Below are positions 26,980 to 35,191 of a DNA stretch of 64,000 bases, one piece after another. This DNA is from Melieria omissa (taxonomy: Eukaryota > Arthropoda > Insecta > Diptera > Ulidiidae). Each line of letters begins with the position of its first letter. Positions within the stretch are counted from its first letter, which is position 1. A program made the translations under genes and the position numbers. The notes below the pieces were generated by a model. That model was not told where the DNA came from. It was given only the letters and a program-made list of their open reading frames with translations, and did no database searches. The stretch is from the NCBI GenBank assembly GCA_963971225.1, contig OZ020268.1:62123900-62187899 (forward strand), written 5' to 3'.

Positions 26980-27591
26980 TTTATCGCTTGTGGTGCTGGT
27001 CGCGGCCGAAACGCTGCCGCCGGTGGACTGGCCAGTATATACTTGTGGCGTCGTTTAAAATTGCCCGTCGACTTCGTCGGCAGATATGATCCCTTGACAC
27101 GCAGTACAGGTCGCCTATATCGCACACACAAAATTAGGACCAGCACCTTTGATCTTCACTTACGGTTTGCCCGAGCCGTGTGATTTTGGCTGCTTAAATA
27201 GCTCATTTTTGCATAACGGGCAAATCACCCGATGTTCGCAAAAAAATATGATTTATTGCCTTGTTTACGCGAAGTGCTTCTGCAGTGTACCAACAATTTG
27301 CCCGCAAGAATGCAAGAAGAATGCACTCACCAACAACCACTGTGCGTACTGAGCGCGACTGCAGCAATGCACTGCGTGTGTGCTAGTATGTGTGTGTGTA
27401 CCAGTGTTGTGCGCACTCGGTTAGTGGGAACAGTTGAAACCCCTTACACATCACTGACAAAGTAAGGTTTGATACTAGGGTGCACAGCCAATAGTGCAAT
27501 GATAGAAAAATGGAACGGTTGAATTTGAATTGACTAGAGTGGGAGTTTGATTGAATGGATATTGAATAATAAACTTGAGCGAACCGTAACA

Positions 27592-27776
27592 GAACACGGA
27601 TTCGTTATAAGGCCTGCCGAAAGAACGAACCGGAAAGATAAGGTTAGCTAATTGTGATAGTAATGGGGAAAAAAAATATAGCAACTCTACTTTATGACAT
27701 TAATACCGTATGCAACCAATAATAACGTGTGGCTCGACCCACGCAGCCGGGCAATAAAAAAACTAATTCGGTAGAG
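27592..27776 (-). other. Non-coding stretch between pol and the 3' LTR
   Basis: About 185 bp with no env ORF. The bases just upstream of the 3' LTR on the minus strand (ending CGTGTTC) do not form the usual polypurine tract, although a purine-rich run on the other strand occurs at 27663-27676. The plus-strand primer site is therefore not identified. Confidence 0.6.
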
Positions 27777-30700
27777 TCAAAATTTTAAGTCAGAAGCATG
27801 ATATCTGCCTGTAAGATTGCCTTCCATGTCTTCTACATCATATAATGCATTTCCCACCTTTTTGCGTATGCGACATTTGACAAACTTCGGATTAAACTTG
27901 GCATTGGTAGCATTTCCAGCTTTGCTGAGCGTAAAATTCTTGCGATATACAACCTGTCCTTCCTTGTAATCAACCTTGCGCGTTCGCAAGTTATATGTTT
28001 TTGCTGCTTTTTCGTGAGCCAACTCCAGATTCTTTCTTATGTTTTCTCTAATATGACTGAGGCGATCAGGTGGCTTTAGTAGAACTTGGCCTTCATCCAA
28101 ACAATTTAATTTTTCTAAAACAAGGTACGAAGACCCATGCTGAACCATATTTTGTCCAAAAAGGGCAAAGTAAGGTGAACAATTTATTGAGGAATGATAG
28201 TCGCTTCGAAGTATGGATAGAATTTGTGGAATGGATCTATCCCATTGGGAGTGGTCATTATCTTCGCGAATCAAGTATCTGATTTTTGTTATGATTTCCC
28301 TATTTATGCGTTCAGAAGCGTTTGCTTGAGGCGAATACAATCCGGTTCTGATATGGGTTACCCCGTAGTCATTCAAAAACTTGCTCATTTCTTTTGATAC
28401 GAACTGCCTTCCATTGTCACTATGCAGGTACTGAGGTACACCAAAGGTCGGAAAAATTTCATTTTGCAAGAAACCGATAACATTGCTGGAGGTGGCTGTA
28501 CGCATTTGCTTTAAAAACACAAACTTTGACAAGTGATCAAGAAGAATAAAAAGAAACTGGTTTTTTGATTTTGTGCATGGATAAGGACCAAGAAAATCGC
28601 AGTACATGCGCTGAAAAGGTCTTTTGGATACGAATGGTTTACCCATAGGTGGTCTTGAGATCTGGTTTGAGCATTTTATAGCTTTGCATTCGTGACAGTT
28701 AATCACATATTCCCTAATCTCTTTTGCCATTCGAGGCCAAAAATATTTCTGTCTAATGCGGGCTAAAGTCTTTTCGAATCCGCCGTGGCAGCTCGCATCA
28801 GAATTATGCGCAAGCCGAATTGCTTCACGTGTCAGACCTTCAGGTAGCCATAAACGCCATAGCCTATCTTCTTCCTCTTCTATACCTTTCCTAAACTGGA
28901 CACGCTTGTAAATAAAACCGTCGGATAAACAAGTGTCAGGAAGTCGCTCCTGATTATCTTGAACGGCCTGGCGAAGTCTGCGATATTGTTCAGTATCAAA
29001 GGCAGGAGAAGACAAGTCGATTTCACAGGGTGCTTTATCATCCGGTGTAAGTGCGTCTACGTCGAATCTCGACAACGTATCTGGGACGACATTTAACGAT
29101 CCTTTTCTGTGCTCCATGGTGAAGTTGTAGCGCTGAAGCATTAACGACCATCTCGCTAATCTGCCACTGAGGTCCTTTTGCGTCATTAACCATTTGAGCG
29201 ACGAGTGATCTGTAAGGATGCGAAACGTCATGCCTTCGACGTAAGGTCTAAATCGCTTTACGCTAACTACAGCCGCCAAACACTCTAACTCCGTGACAGT
29301 GTAGTTACGCTGTGCCTTATTTAATTTTTTCGATACAAATGCAATCGGTCGTTCCTTGCCATTTTCACCAACCTGATACAGCACGCCGCCAACACCAATT
29401 TTCGAAGCATCGCACTGTATAATAAACTCCTTTGCGAAATCTGGCTGAGCGAGAACAGGGGCAGTCGATAATGCTTGTTTTAGTTTTTCAAAGGCATTGA
29501 TTGCTTCTAAAGTGAGCTTAAAAGGGCCAGCAGATTTTCGTAGGCAATCTGTTAGCGGGCCAGCAAGATCGGCAAAGTTCGTAATAAACGAGCGATACCA
29601 GTTTGCCATACCAATAAAACGGCGAACTTGGCGCGGCGATTTTGGCACTGGAAAATTTTTCACCGCCTCAACCTTATCTGGGTCTACTTTCAAACATCCC
29701 TTTCCTATCAAATATCCTAAATATTTAATTTCTTTCTGACAAAATTTGCTCTTTTCCACGTTAATTGTAAGATTAGCTTTACGGAGACAGTCTGCTACTT
29801 CGCTTAGCAGCTGCAAATGAGATTTAAAATCCGCACTGCACACTAATAGGTCATCCAGATAAATGAAAACTTTCTCTCTCAAGCGTGACGGGATTACTTT
29901 GTCCATCAACCTACTCATTGTCTGCGGTCCATTACACAAGCCGAACGGCATTACCTTAAAGTGGTAAAGCGGTAAGCCAGGTATAGCAAACGCGGTTTTC
30001 TCTTTTGACGAATCTGATAATTTTATTTGGAAAAATGCGTCTTTCAAATCTATACCGCTAATAAAATGAGTGTCCTTCAGCCGACTGAGAAGACCGTTAA
30101 TATGAGGAAGAGGATACGAGTCCTTTTTCGTGAGCGCATTAACTTTTCTGGAGTCGATGCAAAGTCTGACTTTCCCTGGTTTACGCACCAAAACCACCGG
30201 ACTACACCAAGGAGAATCTGACTCTTCAATCACACCTAATTTTAACAGACGCTCAACTTCTGCATATGCTTCAGCCTGACGAGGCGGAGAGAGCGGAAAA
30301 TGCTTAGACTTCACTGGCGCCGCGTCGCCAGTGTCAATGTGATGCTGTAATAAGCTTGTACAACCTAATCCACGCTTCGAAAACGAAGGAAACCTCAAAA
30401 TAACTTTGTCTAATTCCAGGCGTTCTTCAGGACTCAAATCGTGCATGTTTAAATTGTTTCCTTCCTTTAGGGGCAATGCGGATATTTCTGATATTATATG
30501 TGGTGCTAAGGCAAAGCTGCGCCAAAAATCGACGCCGAGATAGACTTCTTGCATCAATGTTGGGACGATATAGAAATCAATTGTTTTCGTTACATCCTTG
30601 TATGTAACAGGTAAAGAACAGAAACCTAACACGGGTTGTTTTGTGCCATCAGCAGTGGACATCGAAGATCTAATGGGTCTAATCGAAATGTGTTTACGGC

Positions 30701-31154
30701 TGAGAAACGACTCTGAATTCTTCCCAAGTACAGAAACATGTGCACCAGAATCTAGCAGTGCGATAAAGGTTTCATCGCATATTGTAATTTTAGCGTAAGG
30801 TCGATTGTCGTTATGAATAACAGTGGATTCAACCAACTTTCGGTTAGCCTCCCGTTTCCGGTATCGGCATCTACACTTTAAAATTTTACTGGCTGTTCTA
30901 CTTTCGGTGTTAAAGATCTTGGCCTTTGCATTTTCATACAAAAGTTTCCGCTGATGCAAAGATAAGCACGAATTGTCGGTTTGGCAAGCAGTATCACGTG
31001 TAGGTGGTTTTAAAATAGCAATTGGACCAGTTTTTGGTTTTTCTAAAGCAGGCATACGATCAATTAGTTTTGGAGAATTAACTTTTTCGGGGCTTACTGG
31101 GTCGAACGAGAGTCCCCGGAAGCCAACTCGCTCGATTTCCGGTTTCCCAAGTGT
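27777..31154 (-). CDS. pol: pol polyprotein: protease, reverse transcriptase, RNase H, integrase
   Basis: The open frame starts at 31154 just after an in-frame TAA; the first ATG is at 31055, giving 1092 residues (numbering from that Met). It lies in the -1 frame relative to gag, so it is probably made as a Gag-Pol fusion. Protease shows DSG at 102-104. RT shows the LKDAF motif with Asp336 and YLDD at 399-402. RNase H acidic residues are Asp549, Glu590 and Asp616. The integrase zinc module is His750, His757, Cys787, Cys790, and its DDE triad is Asp820, Asp880, Glu915. All key residues are present and no stop interrupts the frame. The product copies the RNA into DNA in cytoplasmic particles and inserts it into the genome. 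No chromodomain was recognised at the C terminus, which ends in a basic integrase-tail module. Confidence 0.95.
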   Translation of the reverse strand, partial: TLGKPEIERVGFRGLSFDPVSPEKVNSPKLIDRMPALEKPKTGPIAILKPPTRDTACQTDNSCLSLHQRKLLYENAKAKIFNTESRTASKILKCRCRYRKREANRKLVESTVIHNDNRPYAKITICDETFIALLDSGAHVSVLGKNSESFLSRKHISIRPIRSSMSTADGTKQPVLGFCSLPVTYKDVTKTIDFYIVPTLMQEVYLGVDFWRSFALAPHIISEISALPLKEGNNLNMHDLSPEERLELDKVILRFPSFSKRGLGCTSLLQHHIDTGDAAPVKSKHFPLSPPRQAEAYAEVERLLKLGVIEESDSPWCSPVVLVRKPGKVRLCIDSRKVNALTKKDSYPLPHINGLLSRLKDTHFISGIDLKDAFFQIKLSDSSKEKTAFAIPGLPLYHFKVMPFGLCNGPQTMSRLMDKVIPSRLREKVFIYLDDLLVCSADFKSHLQLLSEVADCLRKANLTINVEKSKFCQKEIKYLGYLIGKGCLKVDPDKVEAVKNFPVPKSPRQVRRFIGMANWYRSFITNFADLAGPLTDCLRKSAGPFKLTLEAINAFEKLKQALSTAPVLAQPDFAKEFIIQCDASKIGVGGVLYQVGENGKERPIAFVSKKLNKAQRNYTVTELECLAAVVSVKRFRPYVEGMTFRILTDHSSLKWLMTQKDLSGRLARWSLMLQRYNFTMEHRKGSLNVVPDTLSRFDVDALTPDDKAPCEIDLSSPAFDTEQYRRLRQAVQDNQERLPDTCLSDGFIYKRVQFRKGIEEEEDRLWRLWLPEGLTREAIRLAHNSDASCHGGFEKTLARIRQKYFWPRMAKEIREYVINCHECKAIKCSNQISRPPMGKPFVSKRPFQRMYCDFLGPYPCTKSKNQFLFILLDHLSKFVFLKQMRTATSSNVIGFLQNEIFPTFGVPQYLHSDNGRQFVSKEMSKFLNDYGVTHIRTGLYSPQANASERINREIITKIRYLIREDNDHSQWDRSIPQILSILRSDYHSSINCSPYFALFGQNMVQHGSSYLVLEKLNCLDEGQVLLKPPDRLSHIRENIRKNLELAHEKAAKTYNLRTRKVDYKEGQVVYRKNFTLSKAGNATNAKFNPKFVKCRIRKKVGNALYDVEDMEGNLTGRYHASDLKF

Positions 31155-32386
31155 TTATTTGTACACTTTGGAGTAACTACGCCACTCTGACCGCATTTAA
31201 AGCAAAATAAATTCCGTTGTTCTTCTGGACAGTAAATATAAGAGTGGCCGTACGTTCTACAATTCCAGCACTGTATTTTTGAATAATCCGGATTAATTGG
31301 ATAACGAGCGAATCTCAACGCTTCGAGTTGAGGATCACTAATATCATCATCGCTGTCAGCACTGTGCAACTCATTCAGCTGCCGATTCTGATTGGACACG
31401 ATTGGTGAGAGTTTGCTTTCGCGTATCAACTTCTCTGCCTTGCGAGCCAAATCTCGGAAATCGTCTAAATGCTTAGGTTCAGTGCTAAACAACATGAATT
31501 TCAAATTTGTATTTAAATTCCGTTTCATAATGTCAATAAGTGTTCCGTCCGTCATCGGATTGCTAAGCCTTGCGTTCATCGCGATAATCGCTGAATGAAA
31601 ATCGTCATAGCTTTCCTTCGGCTGCTGTTTGCGCAAAGAAATTTTCAAAATTACTTCATGGTCTGTTTCTAAAACACCGAACTCTTTTCTTAAGGCGTAA
31701 CACAAGTGCGGATATGAAGCAGAGGGATTCTGTCTACTGAAAGTCCAATAAAAAATCTCAGCTTTTCCTTTCAGGAAAATATGAAAATTCGACAATAAGT
31801 GGTCCATTGGACATTTTGTTCGTTCGCTTAAAGTGTTAATTTTAAAAAGAAAATCAGAAACGCTAGTTGTGCCATCGTAAGAAATATTCCATTTCTGCAA
31901 TTTTATAGAATTGCTAACTGAATTTGTAACGGAGTTACTCGAGTGGTCTGATGCCGAAGTCATACCACCATTATTTGCGTTGGGTCTACCTTCAGCAACA
32001 TTCAAAGTAGCGAATTCGCTTCGCAAGGAACTCAATTCTCGACGAAACTCTTCTTGGGTATCGCGAATGGTCTGACGGAGGTATGTGGCTAAATCGTCTA
32101 TTGTGGAGGAGTTATGACTGGTTGGCTGTGGATTGTTACCCATAGTAGGTATGTCAGATCGCGGCGAATTCATATTCGGCGCGGACGCAAATTGTTCGTT
32201 CAAAGATGGCAAAAGCAAAGAATCGTTTGGATTAGACATATTTTCACCAGCAGCAGCGTCTACAGCGCTTGTTAGCAATGATTGCTGGTCTGTACTAGTA
32301 CTGGGCGGAGAGTGCACCACTCTTGGAAGTGAGCCTCTACCACGAAAACTCCTATTCAAATTCCTTTTCTGAGTTCGAGTTTCCAT
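31094..32386 (-). CDS. gag: gag structural/nucleocapsid protein (430 aa)
   Basis: Starts at ATG 32386. The N-terminal ~160 residues are polar and low in complexity. A retrotransposon capsid-type region follows at about 165-320. The nucleocapsid has one canonical zinc knuckle, Cys373-X2-Cys376-X4-His381-X4-Cys386, and a second with Cys395, Cys398 and Cys408 but Val403 where His is expected. It forms the particle and packages RNA. The stop at 31094-31096 follows a 60-nt overlap with the pol frame, which holds a slippery heptamer. Length and layout fit Osvaldo/Ulysses-like gag; the family is named by inference. Confidence 0.92.
   Translation of the reverse strand: METRTQKRNLNRSFRGRGSLPRVVHSPPSTSTDQQSLLTSAVDAAAGENMSNPNDSLLLPSLNEQFASAPNMNSPRSDIPTMGNNPQPTSHNSSTIDDLATYLRQTIRDTQEEFRRELSSLRSEFATLNVAEGRPNANNGGMTSASDHSSNSVTNSVSNSIKLQKWNISYDGTTSVSDFLFKINTLSERTKCPMDHLLSNFHIFLKGKAEIFYWTFSRQNPSASYPHLCYALRKEFGVLETDHEVILKISLRKQQPKESYDDFHSAIIAMNARLSNPMTDGTLIDIMKRNLNTNLKFMLFSTEPKHLDDFRDLARKAEKLIRESKLSPIVSNQNRQLNELHSADSDDDISDPQLEALRFARYPINPDYSKIQCWNCRTYGHSYIYCPEEQRNLFCFKCGQSGVVTPKCTNKHLGNRKSSELASGDSRSTQ
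31142..31148 (-). promoter_or_regulatory. -1 ribosomal frameshift site GGGAAAC (gag-pol)
   Basis: Minus-strand heptamer GGGAAAC sits in the gag frame as G GGA AAC, the canonical X XXY YYZ phase. A -1 slip enters the pol frame directly, which opens only at 31154 after a TAA, so the site lies at the very start of the 60-nt usable overlap. Downstream structure was not modelled. Confidence 0.75.
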
Positions 32387-33025
32387 ACCAACTCAATCAG
32401 CAGAAAAAAAAATAAAAAAAATTTTATTATCATAATTTGGCAAAATAACAAGAGAGTAAAAAAAAACTTTCGTTTTTAAACGGGGAATGTCAACAATACA
32501 CTACGCAGGACAGCAAGGCATTAGAATTTGAAATGCAAGGTTGGAATGTGTAGGCAAAATACGACCGCACGAACGATACAGTATTGACTCTACTCCTATT
32601 ATTCCTAGCGAGAACTACGTCATATGCATCTTAAGGAAAGTAGCATTATATGGACAAGTAAATTCGCGTAGCCTTACAATTCAAAATAAAATAATCAGGT
32701 TTGGATCTCCTAAAGAAATCTTCCGCAGTGGCGGCATGAAATCAAACTTACAATTCAATAATCACGGTCTCACGCTTTCGAAAACTTCAGGGACAAATTA
32801 CACGTTCAACCTAAGTAAAACGCCAGTTCGCATTCGATTAATTGGTTATGTTTGATGTTATCGCAACGCGGCTCCGAAAATGAGTTTCCAGATCACCCGG
32901 GACTTATAACGTTAAACCTAACTTCGAAATACCCTGAAAACTATAAATGTTAACCTGAGTCTTCAGACTATGAACAATTTCCTGCACTGTCTCAGTTCGT
33001 AACTTCACCTATTGCTTCGTTGGAT
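32387..33025 (-). other. Retrotransposon 5' leader between primer site and gag
   Basis: About 640 nt of sense leader with A-rich and mixed sequence and no convincing ORF. An open frame on the opposite strand (32541-32855) has no recognisable domain and is treated as chance. RNA packaging and dimer signals are expected here but not identifiable by eye. Confidence 0.55.
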
Positions 33026-33037
33026 CGTTGGGCGCCA
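33026..33037 (-). promoter_or_regulatory. Primer binding site, tRNA-Lys type
   Basis: Minus-strand TGGCGCCCAACG starts 5 nt after the 5' LTR. It is complementary to the 3' end (CGTTGGGCG-CCA) of insect tRNA-Lys(CUU) over 12 nt; complementarity then breaks. tRNA-Lys priming is known in Osvaldo/Ulysses-type elements. Confidence 0.8.
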
Positions 33038-33042
33038 TTCTA

Positions 33043-35187
33043 TGTTGCGCGGGTCTTCGCAAAAACCAATATATACATATATATTTTTCTCGTGGTGGAT
33101 ACGGGGTGGCATGCTGGGTTGGTCTTCGGCTAGTCATGTCGGCTGGGTCGAGGTTCTTGTAACCACACACAAGCAACACGCAACAATAGAAAAAAATAAT
33201 CATGCCAAAATATTCATAAGCCGTCTTGACTATGACCGGGTGGAAAAGAAAGAAAAACCAACACAAACAGTGCGAAACAGGCAAGAAATGGTGTCACACC
33301 TGGAGTAGGGTTGGTGTTATGCCCTGGAGTGCACTTCTCCCTCCCATTGGTATACGCCTATGGCTACCTAAGCACTCGAAATTTTTAGTTAGCCCCTTTG
33401 CTAAGTCGTTAGCTACGCTTATGCCATCCTACACAATTTGCATGTCGACATTCCCCTTAATTGAAATTTAAAAACTCATTTTTCGATATGTGGAACAAAC
33501 AGCAAACTTCATTTTTCAGTGTTTAGATTTTACAAAAAAAACATTTGATGGAATCTTAAGTTAACTTTAAGTTAAAACAAATGCCTCAAAATTATGCTAA
33601 TTTATAATAAGTAAATTCCAAATATAATAATTATTTCCACTCACTTACATGCTCTCCATCGCTGTTCGTATGGCCATGCGAGACGATGATTGTTGAGCTG
33701 GACCTAAGCTAGATTTAGGAAATTAGTAAAATTTTAAAGGCTTACATTTGTTGTCACTTATTTTAACACAATTAGGAATTAAATTCTTGCACTTTTATGA
33801 AACAAATTAATTTTTTTTTTTTTCCAATTATTTTGCCTTTTTTTTTTTTTTTTCTCTCTTTTTTTTTGTTTTGTTAACTAAGCACGTTAATTGAAATTAG
33901 AATTTAAATATAAGATCACTTAAATGATGCGATGATGATGATGAACTCCTCTATGAGTTATGCTTCTAACAACACTTTATGGACTGGTATCTGTTGTGTG
34001 TTGTTTATCGGTGACGCAACCGAGGGTGGGGGTGAACGTAGTGTAGACGGTGAGGGTCGTGGTGGAGACACTGAGGCAGAAGTGGAGTGTGGTGATTGGA
34101 AATACTGACAACCGCTTGAGGATGATGATGAGGAACCGTTGCTGCGTGGGGGTACCGATTGTTGGCGTTGATTGATACTTGTTGTTGTAGTTACAGAATG
34201 ACCATGCCATCGGGCTGTAACATTAGTGGCTGTGGCGGTTCCACATGGTGGTGGTGGAAAGGCCAATGTGACTGTTGTGGTAGAAGGTGAGACGTAAGTC
34301 GAATTTAAGCAAGCTGGTGAACTGCTGGATGTGGGTGAACTGTTGCTGCTAGTAGCGATGTAATGATGTGTCGCCGTAGTTGCACGGTGAAATTGATGAT
34401 GGGATATAAGGTGATGTGTTGTAGCTGGACTTCGGTTGCCTTGACCAGTGGGCGTGCACATACCCAATAACGTGGAAGCGACGGTGGGGGAAGTCGTTGT
34501 TAATGGGAGTCTAACGTGTGTCCCCGATTGCTTTATATATGTGTTAGCGGCCAGTTTGGACTCCACGTCAAGCAATTTATCGCTTGTGGTGCTGGTCGCG
34601 GCCGAAACGCTGCCGCCGGTGGACTGGCCAGTATATACTTGTGGCGTCGTTTAAAATTGCCCGTCGACTTCGTCGGCAGATATGATCCCTTGACACGCAG
34701 TACAGGTCGCCTATATCGCACACACAAAATTAGGACCAGCACCTTTGATCTTCACTTACGGTTTGCCCGAGCCGTGTGATTTTGGCTGCTTAAATAGCTC
34801 ATTTTTGCATAACGGGCAAATCACCCGATGTTCGCAAAAAAATATGATTTATTGCCTTGTTTACGCGAAGTGCTTCTGCAGTGTACCAACAATTTGCCCG
34901 CAAGAATGCAAGAAGAATGCACTCACCAACAACCACTGTGCGTACTGAGCGCGACTGCAGCAATGCACTGCGTGTGTGCTAGTATGTGTGTGTGTACCAG
35001 TGTTGTGCGCACTCGGTTAGTGGGAACAGTTGAAACCCCTTACACATCACTGACAAAGTAAGGTTTGATACTAGGGTGCACAGCCAATAGTGCAATGATA
35101 GAAAAATGGAACGGTTGAATTTGAATTGACTAGAGTGGGAGTTTGATTGAATGGATATTGAATAATAAACTTGAGCGAACCGTAACA
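33043..35187 (-). repeat. 5' LTR of the Ty3/gypsy-type element (2145 bp)
   Basis: Direct repeat of 25356-27591; it drives the element, since gag and pol lie downstream on the minus strand. The stretches compared, including every longer open frame, are identical to the other LTR apart from one deletion between T tracts near 33822. Sense-strand GTAAGT donor-like motifs lie at about 34754-34759 and 33643-33648. No clear TATA box was picked out. Confidence 0.93.
33958..34575 (-). other. Same ~205-codon open frame inside the 5' LTR
   Basis: Identical in translation to the frame at 26362-26979. In the 5' LTR it lies upstream of the primer site, so it might be transcribed if the start site lies near the 5' side of the LTR. 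No start codon or known domain supports translation. Confidence 0.3.
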
Positions 35188-35191
35188 AACT

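Larger units (their letters stand above)
25356..27591 (-). repeat. 3' LTR of the Ty3/gypsy-type element (2236 bp)
   Basis: Direct repeat of 33043-35187, bounded by TGTTGCGC on the left and CGTAACA on the right (plus-strand reading). It keeps a ~91-bp stretch between two T tracts (about 26135-26225) that is missing from the other LTR. It contains T-rich low-complexity tracts (26122-26280), a TATATACATATATA stretch near 25382, and a sense-strand open frame of about 205 codons (26362-26979). LTRs over 2 kb are unusual for the superfamily. Confidence 0.93.
25352..35191 (-). mobile_element. Complete Ty3/gypsy-type LTR retrotransposon (Osvaldo/Ulysses-like), minus strand
   Basis: The element spans 25356-35187 (9832 bp), flanked by a 4-bp target duplication AACT (25352-25355 and 35188-35191). 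LTRs begin TGTT and end AACA. Order on the minus strand is 5' LTR, tRNA-Lys-type primer site, leader of about 640 nt, gag, pol (protease-RT-RNase H-integrase), about 185 nt of non-coding sequence, 3' LTR. There is no env. The integrase-after-RNase H order defines Ty3/gypsy. Very long LTRs, a tRNA-Lys primer and a gag-pol frameshift recall the Osvaldo/Ulysses group of flies; that family placement is inference. Both ORFs are open and the LTRs look nearly identical, so insertion is recent. Confidence 0.93.

Noticed and set aside
26852..27465. Several plus-strand open frames in the LTR
   Set aside because: They are antisense to the element, short, mutually overlapping and lack domains.
27592..27776. 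Possible env gene after pol
   Set aside because: Only 185 bp separate pol from the LTR; no room for an envelope protein.
32541..32855. 104-codon plus-strand frame in the retrotransposon leader
   Set aside because: Antisense to gag-pol, no recognisable motif.
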